57,967 nucleotides of DNA from Deltaproteobacteria bacterium (GTDB lineage: Bacteria > Myxococcota > B64-G9). Made by a program: the position numbers and the translations under genes. Where the stretch lies: assembly GCA_019307065.1 (NCBI GenBank), contig JAFDKH010000004.1, positions 1-57,967 on the forward strand, in the 5' to 3' direction. The notes beneath the pieces are model-generated. The model did not search any database. It was not told the origin of the DNA and saw nothing but the letters and a program-made list of their open reading frames with translations. Positions 17,167 through 26,952 of the stretch are shown one piece after another (within the stretch, counting starts at the first letter, position 1; each line of letters opens with the position of its first letter).

Positions 17167-17195
17167 TTGACCGGCGTTTTTGGGTATGTTTTACT
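17167..17195 (+). promoter_or_regulatory. Candidate promoter of the atpHAGDC operon
   Basis: TTGACC (17167-17172) and TTTACT (17190-17195) are spaced by 17 bases, about 70 bases before the atpH start. A 6-bp inverted repeat (AATATC...GATATT, 17145-17164) lies directly upstream and may mark the end of the preceding transcript. The 176-base gap has no convincing reading frame. Confidence 0.4.
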
Positions 17196-17265
17196 TCGCC
17201 CGCATTTGGAATTTTGAATCGGAATTTATTGCAGTTAACTTACAAAAGCCGCCAGGATAAGAGCC

Positions 17266-17802
17266 GTGATCAACAGGAGTCTCGCCCGTCGTTATGCTCA
17301 GGCTTTGATGGAACTAGCTGAAACCGATTCTGCCTCGATTGCCGATCGGCTGGCTCAGTTCAACGAGTTACTCGAGGCCAACCCAATCCTGAAAGAAGTT
17401 CTTGTTAGCCCGGCCTTCCGAATGGATGAGCGGAAGAGGGTGTTTGACCAGATAATTAGCCGTCTTGGTTGGGGTAAACCACTAGATCGGTTCTTGTGGT
17501 ATCTAGTCGAACATCGCCGGATGGTCTTTTTGGGTGCCATTGTCGAATCGTTTCTCGACAAACTCGATCGGGCCCAGGGCCGGGTTCGGGTCCAGGTAAC
17601 CAGCGCCCAGCAGTTGGATGAAACGGTCGTCGCCAATTTGAAAAAGGCCTTGGCGGACGGGCTCAAAAAAGAAGTTATCGTGGAAACTCAGGTTGAACCG
17701 CGAGTACTGGCTGGTGTGCAGGTCAGAATCGGTGACTTAGTGGTTGACGGCAGCCTGCGAACCCAATTGAACAATCTGAAAGATGTCCTGACAAAACACT
17801 GA
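17266..17802 (+). CDS. atpH: F1F0 ATP synthase delta subunit
   Basis: This is the delta (OSCP-type) stalk subunit, 178 aa, which joins the F1 head to the peripheral stalk. The N-terminal RSLARRYAQALMELA is the family signature, and the C-terminal GxxVRIGDLVVDGSLRTQL block is also typical. The start is GTG with AGGA about eight bases upstream. It is the first gene of the cluster here. The usual upstream neighbours atpB, atpE and atpF are missing, and an FAD oxidoreductase gene occupies that place. Confidence 0.95.
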   Translation: MINRSLARRYAQALMELAETDSASIADRLAQFNELLEANPILKEVLVSPAFRMDERKRVFDQIISRLGWGKPLDRFLWYLVEHRRMVFLGAIVESFLDKLDRAQGRVRVQVTSAQQLDETVVANLKKALADGLKKEVIVETQVEPRVLAGVQVRIGDLVVDGSLRTQLNNLKDVLTKH

Positions 17803-17829
17803 GCATGAACAAGCGCTGGTGAGGGAATC

Positions 17830-19374
17830 ATGGAAATCAAAGCAGAAGAAATAAGCCGGATTATCAAGCAGGAAATCGCTGACTACGATACTCGCGTCGA
17901 GGTTGCCGAAACCGGCACCATTCTCAGCACGGGTGATGGTATTGCTCGCATTCATGGGCTGGAAAATGTCATGGCCGGTGAGCTGGTTGATCTGCCGCAC
18001 GGCGTCCAGGGCCTGGTGCTCAATCTCGAAGAGGACAATGTCGGTATCGCCATCATGGGCGGGTACGAGAGAATTCGAGAAGGCGATACGGTCAAACGGA
18101 CCGGCAAGATCGCTTCGGTACCGGTTGGGAAGGCAGTTTCCGGTCGGGTGCTCGATGCGCTGGGCCAGCCGATTGACGGTAAGGGTCCGATTGAAACCGA
18201 TGAGACTCGAGTGATCGAACTCAAGGCCCCCGGGATCGTCAAGCGTCAGCCGGTCAGAGAGCCGCTGCAGACCGGTATCCTGGCTATTGATGCCATGATT
18301 CCGATTGGGCGCGGCCAGCGCGAGCTGATCATCGGTGACCGCGGAACCGGCAAGACGGCGATCGGGATCGACACGATTATCAACCAGAAGAATACCGACG
18401 TCTACTGCATCTATGTTGCGATTGGCCAGAAGCAATCAACGGTTGCGCGGGTGGTCGACAAACGCCAAAAAGAAGGCGCCATGGACTACACCACGGTGAT
18501 CGCCGCCAACGCATCCGACCCGGCGCCTTTACAGTTCATTGCCCCCTATGCCGGTTGTACCATGGGTGAATACTTCCGCGACAACGGCATGCACGCCGTT
18601 ATCATCTACGACGATCTGTCCAAACAAGCAGTTTCTTACCGCCAGTTGGCCCTGCTGCTCAGGCGCCCGCCGGGACGTGAAGCTTTCCCCGGCGATGTTT
18701 TTTACCTGCACAGCCGCTTGCTGGAACGGGCCGCCAAAATGTCGGACAAGGAAGGCGGCGGTTCGCTGACTGCGCTGCCGATTATCGAAACCCAGGCCGG
18801 TGACGTTTCGGCCTACATTCCAACCAACGTCATTTCGATTACCGACGGGCAGATCTTCTTGGAGACCGACTTGTTTTTTGCCGGTCAGCGGCCGGCGGTG
18901 CACACCGGTTTGAGCGTTTCGCGCGTGGGCGGGGCTGCCCAGGTGAAAGCGATGAAGTCTATCGCCGGTATGCTGCGCCTGGAACTGGCTCAATATCGCG
19001 AACTGAAAGCCTTTGCCCAGTTCGGGTCCGAACTGGATAAAGCCACTCAAGATCAACTGGCCCGCGGGGAGCGTCTGATGGAGATTCTCAAGCAAGGCCA
19101 GTACTCTCCCTATCCTGTCGAAGAGCAGATATTGATTTTGTACGCCGGAACAGCCACCGACAGCCAGGGAACCAACTGGGTTCGTAACTACCCGGTTAGC
19201 GCAATTAGCCGCTATGTCGAGGAATTGATCAAGTTCGCCCGGCAGTCGCATGCCGATGTCTTGAAGGCAATCATCGACAAGGCGAAACTCGATGATGATT
19301 TGCAAGCCAAGATTGATGATCTGCTCGAGAAATTCAGAAAAGAATTTGCCAACCTGGTGGACACGGGAGCCTGA
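17830..19374 (+). CDS. atpA: F1F0 ATP synthase alpha subunit
   Basis: This is the non-catalytic nucleotide-binding subunit of the F1 head, 514 aa, the normal length. The P-loop is GDRGTGKTA (169-177). The DELSDW-type N-terminal residues, the DDLSKQA segment and the long C-terminal helical domain are all present. GAGGG lies before the ATG. The gene sits 27 bases after atpH and 12 bases before atpG, in the standard H-A-G-D-C order. Confidence 0.98.
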   Translation: MEIKAEEISRIIKQEIADYDTRVEVAETGTILSTGDGIARIHGLENVMAGELVDLPHGVQGLVLNLEEDNVGIAIMGGYERIREGDTVKRTGKIASVPVGKAVSGRVLDALGQPIDGKGPIETDETRVIELKAPGIVKRQPVREPLQTGILAIDAMIPIGRGQRELIIGDRGTGKTAIGIDTIINQKNTDVYCIYVAIGQKQSTVARVVDKRQKEGAMDYTTVIAANASDPAPLQFIAPYAGCTMGEYFRDNGMHAVIIYDDLSKQAVSYRQLALLLRRPPGREAFPGDVFYLHSRLLERAAKMSDKEGGGSLTALPIIETQAGDVSAYIPTNVISITDGQIFLETDLFFAGQRPAVHTGLSVSRVGGAAQVKAMKSIAGMLRLELAQYRELKAFAQFGSELDKATQDQLARGERLMEILKQGQYSPYPVEEQILILYAGTATDSQGTNWVRNYPVSAISRYVEELIKFARQSHADVLKAIIDKAKLDDDLQAKIDDLLEKFRKEFANLVDTGA

Positions 19375-19386
19375 AAGCGCTAAGCC

Positions 19387-20259
19387 ATGCCGAATCTTCA
19401 GCACATACGAAAACGCATCCAGGGGGTCAAGAACACCGAGCAGATCACCAAAGCCATGAAAATGGTGGCGGCGGCCAAGTTCAGAAAGGCCCAGGAATCG
19501 GTCTTGCGAGCCAGGCCTTTTGCGCGTGAGATGCACGCCACTTTATGTCGCTTGGCCAGGCACGAGGAAGTTCATCAACATCCATTGATGAAGATCCGTC
19601 AACCGGCCAAGACCGAGGACTTGATAGTGCTGACTTCGGATCGCGGACTGTGCGGTTCGTTCAACTCAAACGTACTGCGCAAGGTCGAACACCATTTGCT
19701 CGATCATCACGAGCGGCGCGACGATATCTTCCTGTCGACTATCGGGGATAAAGGGTTCCGCTATTTCTCCAAGCAGAAAGTCTCGATCCGCCAAAATATT
19801 GAAGACTTGCTGAAGAAGCCGACTTATCGCCGGGCGCTCGCGCTGGCCGAAGACCTGGCGGACCGTTTTGTAAAAGGCGAAGTTGATCGGGTAACCCTGG
19901 TGTTCAACGAGTTTCGCTCGGCCGTGCAGCAACAGGTGCTCTACAAAACGTTGTTGCCTCTGGAGCCACCCGAGCAAGAAGCCGAACATCGGGATTTTAT
20001 CGATTATCTATACGAGCCCGAGATAGACAAACTGCTCGATCGACTCGTGCTTCGCTATCTGGCCAACCAGATTTTCATGTTCATTCTCGAATCGGTTGCC
20101 AGCGAACACGGCGCCCGGATGACGGCTATGGAAAATGCTACCGAAAATGCGGGTGAGATGATTCAGAACCTGACCATGATTTACAATAAGGCCCGCCAGA
20201 CTGCGATCACCACCGAGTTGATGGAAATCGTCAGCGGAGCCGAAGCGCTAAAAGGATAA
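19387..20259 (+). CDS. atpG: F1F0 ATP synthase gamma subunit
   Basis: This is the central shaft of F1, 290 aa. The N-terminal helix begins IRKRIQGVKNTEQITKAMKM and the C-terminal helix contains MENATENAGEMI and a TELMEIVSGAEAL end, both diagnostic. The middle Rossmann-like region has TSDRGLCGSFN. Length and motifs are intact. It lies between atpA and atpD; the 50-base gap before atpD holds a small GGGC-AGGA-GCCC hairpin. Confidence 0.97.
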   Translation: MPNLQHIRKRIQGVKNTEQITKAMKMVAAAKFRKAQESVLRARPFAREMHATLCRLARHEEVHQHPLMKIRQPAKTEDLIVLTSDRGLCGSFNSNVLRKVEHHLLDHHERRDDIFLSTIGDKGFRYFSKQKVSIRQNIEDLLKKPTYRRALALAEDLADRFVKGEVDRVTLVFNEFRSAVQQQVLYKTLLPLEPPEQEAEHRDFIDYLYEPEIDKLLDRLVLRYLANQIFMFILESVASEHGARMTAMENATENAGEMIQNLTMIYNKARQTAITTELMEIVSGAEALKG

Positions 20260-20291
20260 TTGGTTACGGGCAGGAGCCCCTCATAATTTAG

Positions 20292-21734
<1,443 letters not shown>

Positions 21735-21746
21735 AGGGAGTTCGTC

Positions 21747-22169
21747 GTGTCAAAATCTTTTCTGCTCAGATTGCTGACTCCCGATAGCTCGATCTTCGAA
21801 GACGATGTTGAGGCTGTCATAGTACCCGGAGAAAAGGGCGAATTTGGAGTCCTGGGTGGCCACACCAAGTTCATCACCAGCCTGGTGCCCGGTATCCTGC
21901 GCTACGTACAGGCCGGTCAGACCCGGCGCCTTGCAATAAGTGGTGGATTTGCCGAGGTTTACCCCGAAGGTGTAACTGTTTTGGCCGATACGCTTGAAAG
22001 TTCCGAAGAGATCGATCTCGAGCGGTCCGAAATTTCGCGCAAAGAAGTGCTCAAAGCCCTCGAAAAGAAAGGCGAACTGGACCCTCAGGAAATTCAACAC
22101 CTTGAGGCTCGCCTGGCACGGGCCGTCAACCGGATCAAGGCAGTAAAAACAGCAAATTCTTCCGCCTGA
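21747..22169 (+). CDS. atpC: F1F0 ATP synthase epsilon subunit
   Basis: This is the epsilon subunit (140 aa), which couples the rotor to F1 and can inhibit ATP hydrolysis. The N-terminal beta-sandwich has PGEKGEFGVLGGH and GGFAEV. The C-terminal helical hairpin is complete, ending after LARAVNRIKAV. The start is GTG, with AAAGGGAG placed about seven bases upstream. It closes the F1 cluster. The following 282 bases carry the speD leader. Confidence 0.96.
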   Translation: MSKSFLLRLLTPDSSIFEDDVEAVIVPGEKGEFGVLGGHTKFITSLVPGILRYVQAGQTRRLAISGGFAEVYPEGVTVLADTLESSEEIDLERSEISRKEVLKALEKKGELDPQEIQHLEARLARAVNRIKAVKTANSSA

Positions 22170-22191
22170 CCTGCGAACTTTTCAATTTGTC

Positions 22192-22219
22192 TTGCATATC
22201 TAGGGCTTTTATGTATGAT
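22192..22219 (+). promoter_or_regulatory. Candidate promoter of the speD operon
   Basis: TTGCAT (22192-22197) and TATGAT (22214-22219) are separated by 16 bases. The predicted transcript would start near 22226, giving a leader of about 225 bases before speD. That leader holds a small ORF and two mutually exclusive RNA structures. Confidence 0.5.
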
Positions 22220-22256
22220 GCACGGCATTATTAATTGTCGTGGAGAGCAGATCTTC

Positions 22257-22325
22257 ATGGACGATAGTCAACATAACCTGTGTGCGGCGCAATGTGCATT
22301 GTTGGCTGAGTTGCCGGGTAGTTGA
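22257..22325 (+). CDS. Candidate 22-codon leader peptide upstream of speD
   Basis: An ATG at 22257 opens a 22-codon frame (MDDSQHNLCAAQCALLAELP, then G-S) ending in TGA at 22323-22325. GGAGAG lies about nine bases upstream. The stop codon falls in the loop of a perfect 6-bp hairpin (TTGCCG at 22311-22316, CGGCAA at 22327-22332). The anti-SD sequence of the speD leader begins 15 bases after the stop, just where a ribosome at the stop would reach. The position suggests a regulatory leader peptide, but translation is unproven. Confidence 0.4.
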   Translation: MDDSQHNLCAAQCALLAELPGS

Positions 22326-22340
22326 TCGGCAAGCAAGTTT

Positions 22341-22444
22341 CCCTCCCTCGTTTCATCCAACAAAGCATGCCTAGCGAAGTGCGCGGACTCTTTTATCTTG
22401 CTTTATGTCGAGCAGAATATCGCCGACTGGCGATGAAAGGAGGG
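22341..22444 (+). promoter_or_regulatory. Predicted SD-sequestering RNA switch in the speD leader
   Basis: CCCTCC (22341-22346) and TTTCATC (22351-22357) together can pair with GATGAAA-GGAGGG (22432-22444). That is 13 base pairs with a single 4-base bulge, and it buries the speD ribosome-binding site. A competing perfect hairpin, ATCGCC-GACT-GGCGAT (22419-22434), uses the GAT shared by both and leaves the SD free. The two folds cannot coexist fully, which is the layout of a translational on/off switch. I do not recognise a known riboswitch class here. Confidence 0.5.
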
Positions 22445-22451
22445 TGAGCGA

Positions 22452-22868
22452 TTGCGGCAGTTAGGAACCCATCTTTTGTTGGAAATGTCAGGTTGTAGTT
22501 CTGAGTTTCTCAACAGCACCGAGAACATCCAGAAAGCATTATTGCAGGCAGCAACTGAGGCTAGAGCCACAGTTCTGGGGAGCTCTTTTCACAAATTTTC
22601 ACCCCAGGGAGTCAGCGGAGTCGTGGTGATAGCTGAAAGTCATATCTCGATTCACACCTGGCCCGAGTTTGGTTATGCGGCCGTAGACGTATTTACTTGC
22701 GGAGATCGAGCCATGCCCAACGAAGCCGCCGTCAGCCTGGTCAAGGCTTTTGCTCCCAGCCTGCATGAGATTCGCGAGATAGCTCGCGGGATTCCGGGAC
22801 AGGCTGGAGACAGGCCCGGCGAACGACAGCCGACCTGGCGGCCGCCAGTTGATCGAGGCTGGGCTTGA
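22452..22868 (+). CDS. speD: S-adenosylmethionine decarboxylase proenzyme, bacterial short class
   Basis: This is the pyruvoyl-dependent enzyme that makes decarboxylated SAM, the aminopropyl donor for polyamines. The proenzyme cuts itself at E62-S63 in ESHISIHTW, and S63 becomes the pyruvoyl group. H68 and C83 occupy the same positions as the catalytic residues of the Thermotoga maritima enzyme. The short form (138 aa) assembles as dimers of alpha-beta pairs. The start is TTG: an in-frame TGA at 22434 rules out anything upstream, and AAAGGAGG lies eight bases before it. The C-terminus overlaps the next start codon. Confidence 0.94.
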   Translation: MRQLGTHLLLEMSGCSSEFLNSTENIQKALLQAATEARATVLGSSFHKFSPQGVSGVVVIAESHISIHTWPEFGYAAVDVFTCGDRAMPNEAAVSLVKAFAPSLHEIREIARGIPGQAGDRPGERQPTWRPPVDRGWA

Positions 22869-23794
22869 GTATTTCGTTTGACGGCGACTGGCTGGTAGAC
22901 CAGTCGAAAAAAGGTGAAACGATTATCTTGCGGGTGATCAAGCGCTTACATTCAGCCACAACCAAGTTTCAAGAAGTTCAACTGGTAGAAACCGAGGCCT
23001 ATGGACGGGCCCTGATTCTGGATGACAGCATTCAGGCGGCCGCCAAAGATGAATTCATTTACCACGAATGCCTGGTCCATCCGGCCATGCTGGCAACCCC
23101 CAATCCAGTCCGGGTAGCCGTTCTAGGGGGTGGTGAGGGCGCCACAATCAGAGAAGTGCTCAAGCACAAGTCTGTTGAATCCGTTACAATGATTGACATC
23201 GATCGTGAAGTTGTCGAGTTTTGTCGCGAATATCTGCCCGGGTTCAGCCAGGGTGCTTTTGATGATCCGCGCACTAAATTAGTATTCGATGATGCTCGCA
23301 AGTGGATCGAACAACAGGCCCCTGAGTCGCTCGATGTCGTAATTATTGATATTACCGAACCACTAGAGGGCGGCCCGGCCTGTATGTTGTTCACCAGTGA
23401 GTTCTATTCGATGGTAGGCCGAACGCTGACACAGGCTGGCAGTATGTTAGTCCAGGCCGGACCGGCTGACCCGCACGGTCACATGATGTTCACCAGGATA
23501 TTCAAATCGATCCAGAGCGCCTTCGTAAGGACTTACCCCCTGGTGTCCTATGTTCCCAGCTTTGCCGATAATTGGGGGTTTGTATTAGCCTGTTGCGGCG
23601 ACGCAAAAATTCATACTATTTCGGAAATCGACCAGGCTATGGCTGAGAGGATTTCCGGTAAGCTTTCATACTACGATGGGCAAACTCAGGCGCATATTGT
23701 GAATCTTCCTCTGTATCTTAGAAAAAGCCTGGCCGGCCCGCTGGGGCCCTTCACTGATACAGACCCGCCTAAAATGGGCCCCGGGATTCGCTGA
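22865..23794 (+). CDS. Spermidine synthase-family aminopropyltransferase, ACL5-like
   Basis: This enzyme transfers an aminopropyl group from decarboxylated SAM to a polyamine. The SAM-type fold is clear: GGGEGA (88-93), the acidic DIDREV strand end (111-116) and DDARKW. Two blocks differ from ordinary SpeE: DITEPLEGGPACMLFT replaces the D-x-T-DP loop, and VPSFADNWGFVLA replaces the usual P-S/T-Y-P-x-G-x-W segment. Both resemble what I recall of plant ACL5 (thermospermine synthase) and its prokaryotic relatives. The start is TTG, sharing bases with the speD stop (TTGA), so translation is probably coupled. The product could be spermidine or thermospermine. Confidence 0.88.
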   Translation: MSISFDGDWLVDQSKKGETIILRVIKRLHSATTKFQEVQLVETEAYGRALILDDSIQAAAKDEFIYHECLVHPAMLATPNPVRVAVLGGGEGATIREVLKHKSVESVTMIDIDREVVEFCREYLPGFSQGAFDDPRTKLVFDDARKWIEQQAPESLDVVIIDITEPLEGGPACMLFTSEFYSMVGRTLTQAGSMLVQAGPADPHGHMMFTRIFKSIQSAFVRTYPLVSYVPSFADNWGFVLACCGDAKIHTISEIDQAMAERISGKLSYYDGQTQAHIVNLPLYLRKSLAGPLGPFTDTDPPKMGPGIR

Positions 23795-23800
23795 TCAGCC

Positions 23801-24745
23801 TTAGGGCTTGATTAGCCGAAACTGAGGCCCGGTACGCACTAGCAGTCGTGAGGATCCATCGTAGATTTCACCATCCATTACGTAGGAAACCGGGCTGTGC
23901 GACTCGAGCAGGATCTCGTCGGAAATGGTATTGACCTGGTCAGGATGCTGGGGTACGTGTCCATGCTTATAATCCCACATGAGTTTGATGAAAGCCCAAG
24001 TTTTAATTCGCATTGCGGCTGTATGAAATTTGTCAATTGTCTCATTGGCACGTGGATATGGCGTAAAGCCCATGCCGAGTTTTTCCATGGTTGAGCACGA
24101 GATGCCGTTGTTTTCGGTCCAGGGCAGCTGTTTGTTAGAGATCGTAATTTTGCCCGGTTCGAGTTGGAACATGTGTCTGATCAGTTTGCCGCGGACTGCA
24201 AAAGAGCCCAGCCAGCGGCTAAAAAGAGCGGCCACACTCAGCGGCGAGTCGTTTTTGCGAATATACAGCTCGCGATAAAAGCGGTACATAAACCCGGTAG
24301 CCATCGAAAACCCATAGCGGACTGCATGTCCATCATCGACTTGCAGCATCTTGCGCAAAAAGGTCTCGGGCCCATCTCCGTTATTGTGATTCTGAACGAT
24401 CTTGCCCAGAAGTGACTCCGGGTCGCCCTTAATTCCAGCCGAAGCGGCGTGGGCGTTGTGGGTGCCCCCGGACAAGAAAGCCACTGTCGGTAGCGGCTGA
24501 CCCGCGTAAACACGAACCAGAGACGACAGGGTATAGTGATTAGTGCCGTCTCCTCCGCAAATGCCGAGAATGTCGATATTGCGTTCGAGAAATGTCTTGA
24601 TAACGTCGTCGATTTCATCCAGAGAGTTGGTCTCACGCAGGTTGTCAGGGTCTCGCAGCAGATCACGCAGATTTTGGGTGAACCTGGATCCCGTGCGATG
24701 AGGTCGGCCAGCCTTACGATTGAGAATGACTCCGATTCCTGCCAT
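23801..24745 (-). CDS. Diacylglycerol kinase / lipid kinase-fold protein
   Basis: This 314-aa protein (from the ATG at 24745) has the catalytic-domain fold of diacylglycerol and sphingosine kinases. GGDGTNH (64-70) is the nucleotide-binding loop, and SGGTHNAHA is the variant of the usual GTxNDFA block. The C-terminal beta-sandwich ends with VMDGEIYDGSSRL, as in lipid kinases. The substrate (diacylglycerol, another lipid or a sphingoid base) cannot be read. No clear SD precedes the ATG, which lies 10 bases after the HD-GYP stop, so coupling to that gene is likely. It converges on the aminopropyltransferase gene with six bases between stops. Confidence 0.82.
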   Translation of the reverse strand: MAGIGVILNRKAGRPHRTGSRFTQNLRDLLRDPDNLRETNSLDEIDDVIKTFLERNIDILGICGGDGTNHYTLSSLVRVYAGQPLPTVAFLSGGTHNAHAASAGIKGDPESLLGKIVQNHNNGDGPETFLRKMLQVDDGHAVRYGFSMATGFMYRFYRELYIRKNDSPLSVAALFSRWLGSFAVRGKLIRHMFQLEPGKITISNKQLPWTENNGISCSTMEKLGMGFTPYPRANETIDKFHTAAMRIKTWAFIKLMWDYKHGHVPQHPDQVNTISDEILLESHSPVSYVMDGEIYDGSSRLLVRTGPQFRLIKP

Positions 24746-24755
24746 TTTGGGTTGA

Positions 24756-25922
24756 TTAATCCTGATAGCGTTCGTGAATGTCACGAGCTTCGTCGAGGAT
24801 TGTCTCGAAGGCTTCGACGCACTCTGGGTCAAAGTGAGTGCCGGCGTCTTTTTTGATTATCCCAAAGGTTTCTTCGAGGCTCATGGCTCCTTTGTAAACT
24901 CGTCTCGAACTGAGCGCATCGAAGACGTCGGCCACCGCGACAATGCGACCGGACTGGGGAATCTCGGTCTCTTTGAGTCCTTTGGGATAGCCCTTGCCGT
25001 TCCATTTCTCGTGATGGGTGATGGCCACAGTCTCACTCATCTGTATTATATCTGAATCCGAGCCGCTCAGAATTTTGGCGCCGATTTTAGTGTGGCCTTC
25101 CATGACCTTGAATTCATCGTCGGTCAACTTGCCGGGTTTAAGTAAGATGGCATCGGGAATTCCGATTTTACCAACGTCATGCATTGGGGCGGCATACAGT
25201 ATTTGTTCGACCGCTGAGTTGCTCCAGCCAAGAGCGCGTGCCAGGGCGGCTGAATAATGGCTCATGCGGCGGATGTGTGAGGCCGTATCTTTGTCTTTGA
25301 ATTCAGCTGCCACTGACAATCGATAAATTGTGTCCAGATGTATCTCTTTGAGTTCAGCAGTCAGGCGCGCATTGTTTACTGCCACCGCGGCTTGAGAAGC
25401 CAATGAGCGGACGAGATCTTCCTGGTTTCGATCGAAGGCTACCGCCTGGTTTTCGTGTTGGGCGTTGATTAACTGTAGCACGCCGCGAACATCGTCATTA
25501 CGATCGAGCATTGGGACGGTTAGCATCGAACGGGTGCGGTAGTTGTTTCGATCGTCGAAATCTGAATTAAAGGAGAAAGGCGACTCAGTTGAGATCTTGT
25601 AGACGTCGTCAATATTCAGATTATTTTTAGTCGCAGCAACATACCCGGCGATGCTCTGTTTGCTGATTGGCACGCTAAAGGGAGAAAACAGGGCCCGTTC
25701 ACCTTCCGGCCCCAATTGTTGACGCAGTGTGTCGTTTTGCGAAACCGCAAATCGTAGTTGATCGCCTTCTCTGAGATACAAACTGCCGGCATCGGCCCTG
25801 GTGAAAGCCCTGGCTTCGCGAACGATCATCTCTAGTAGTTCGTCCAGGTTCTGCATACTGGTCAGAGCGATACCAATTTCTGTCAGCTTCATTACCTCAT
25901 TTCGGAAGTTCTCACTGTCCAT
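24756..25922 (-). CDS. GAF-HD-GYP cyclic-di-GMP phosphodiesterase-type regulator
   Basis: This 388-aa cytoplasmic signalling protein has a GAF domain (about 15-190) followed by an HD-GYP domain (about 195-388). The catalytic motifs are complete: HD at 248-249 in MHDVGKIGIPD, and HHEKWNGKGYP with GYP at 311-313, so c-di-GMP hydrolysis is plausible. The start at 25922 is chosen because GGAG sits five bases upstream; an ATG six codons earlier is less well placed. It has no receiver domain, so the input is probably a small ligand or redox cue sensed by GAF. The three PilZ genes at 12.6-15.8 kb are possible readers of the same messenger. Confidence 0.93.
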   Translation of the reverse strand: MDSENFRNEVMKLTEIGIALTSMQNLDELLEMIVREARAFTRADAGSLYLREGDQLRFAVSQNDTLRQQLGPEGERALFSPFSVPISKQSIAGYVAATKNNLNIDDVYKISTESPFSFNSDFDDRNNYRTRSMLTVPMLDRNDDVRGVLQLINAQHENQAVAFDRNQEDLVRSLASQAAVAVNNARLTAELKEIHLDTIYRLSVAAEFKDKDTASHIRRMSHYSAALARALGWSNSAVEQILYAAPMHDVGKIGIPDAILLKPGKLTDDEFKVMEGHTKIGAKILSGSDSDIIQMSETVAITHHEKWNGKGYPKGLKETEIPQSGRIVAVADVFDALSSRRVYKGAMSLEETFGIIKKDAGTHFDPECVEAFETILDEARDIHERYQD

Positions 25923-25950
25923 GATTTCTCCACCGCCCAATTTAGCCTAC

Positions 25951-25978
25951 ATCCTACCACACTCAGTTCGGCAAACAA
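25951..25978 (-). promoter_or_regulatory. Weak candidate promoter for the HD-GYP gene
   Basis: On the minus strand, TTGTTT (25978-25973) and TAGGAT (25956-25951) are separated by 16 bases, about 30 bases before the start. The match to consensus is partial. Confidence 0.25.
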
Positions 25979-26000
25979 TAACTCAATTGGAAAGCAGAAA

Positions 26001-26059
26001 TTGTGTGCAAACTTGGTAAACCTTTTAATATAATAATACGTCGATATATTTCGTATAAT
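26001..26059 (+). promoter_or_regulatory. AT-rich promoter region of the secreted proline-rich protein gene
   Basis: TTGTGT (26001-26006) with TTTAAT (26024-26029) at 17-base spacing is the best pair. Perfect TATAAT hexamers also occur at 26029-26034 and 26054-26059. The stretch is clearly more AT-rich than its surroundings, so transcription start is likely here, but which hexamer is used is uncertain. Confidence 0.4.
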
Positions 26060-26083
26060 GCTTATACACAAGGGAGGTTTCCC

Positions 26084-26941
26084 ATGAATGCGGCAAAGTT
26101 TGTTTATTTTTCATGTGCTTGCGCCATGTTTTTCTTGATCCCGAATACGGCTGGAGGCCGAATCTGGTGGTCAGGTCGTCCGAGAGCCTCAAACTACGAA
26201 GTCCAGGTTCTGGTTGATGGATATGTGCGTACCTCTTATCACCACCGCGGAAATACCTATGTAGAAGGTCGCAGAGGTGAGCGCTATGTTATCCGGGTAC
26301 ACAACCGTTCCTGGCGCCGAGTAGAAGCGATTATCTCGGTTGATGGTCGAGACGTGATCGATGGCAAGACGTCCAAGCTCAGCAAACGCGGCTACATCAT
26401 TCCTGCCTATTCGTACATCGATGTCGACGGCTTCAGGATCAGTATGAACGAGGTAGCGGCCTTCCGATTCACGAGTGTGCCAGACTCATACGCGTCTCGG
26501 ATGGGCACTCCCTGGAATGTTGGCATTATCGGGGTCGCAATTTTTCCGGAGCGAACTTATCGTCCGCCCCCGCGGCGGCCGCCTTACGTAGTCGGCAAGC
26601 GAAAAAGCGGCTCTGGTGGCTACTGGAGCGAGTCCTCAGATAGTCTGAGTGCCAGCCAGGCGCCCCGTTCGCGCAACATTGGCACTCAATTTGGCGAGCG
26701 ACGTGCATCGCCTGTATCAGAAACCACTTTTGTCAGGCAAAACTGGAGTCGGCCGGGCGCACGCCTGTCCCTGCGCTATGACGATCGCAGCGGATTGTGC
26801 AGCATCGGTGTCGGGGCTTTCTGTTATTATCACCCGCCCTGGCCGCCGCCATACGAACCACCCTACGAGCCGCCATACGAACCACCCCAGGATTTCTCCG
26901 AGCCTCCTCCGGGCTGGGACCATTTTAGCCCCTGGTATTGA
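26084..26941 (+). CDS. Secreted protein of unknown function with proline-rich C-terminus
   Basis: This is a 285-aa protein starting at 26084 after AGGGAGG. It has a signal peptide (about 1-22, ending NTAGG). A beta-rich domain (about 45-150) has repeated Arg-containing strands such as GERYVIRVHNRSWRR and VDGRDVIDGKTS and ends at VGIIGVAIFPE. I have the impression this domain recurs in proteobacterial secreted proteins but know no name for it. A low-complexity linker with PPPRRPP follows. The last 35 residues are dominated by a PPYEPPYEPP repeat and aromatic residues (SPWY end). No catalytic motif is visible. It may be a surface or matrix component. Confidence 0.8.
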   Translation: MNAAKFVYFSCACAMFFLIPNTAGGRIWWSGRPRASNYEVQVLVDGYVRTSYHHRGNTYVEGRRGERYVIRVHNRSWRRVEAIISVDGRDVIDGKTSKLSKRGYIIPAYSYIDVDGFRISMNEVAAFRFTSVPDSYASRMGTPWNVGIIGVAIFPERTYRPPPRRPPYVVGKRKSGSGGYWSESSDSLSASQAPRSRNIGTQFGERRASPVSETTFVRQNWSRPGARLSLRYDDRSGLCSIGVGAFCYYHPPWPPPYEPPYEPPYEPPQDFSEPPPGWDHFSPWY

Positions 26942-26952
26942 TTATTGAAATT

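Noticed and set aside
17116-17217. 33-codon frame upstream of atpH, considered as a remnant of an F0 gene
   Set aside because: It has no SD and no resemblance to atpF, atpE or atpB, and it overlaps the candidate promoter.
23791-23816. Hairpin at the junction of the aminopropyltransferase and lipid-kinase genes as a terminator
   Set aside because: The stem is only 4+3 pairs with a bulge and no T-tract follows on either strand.
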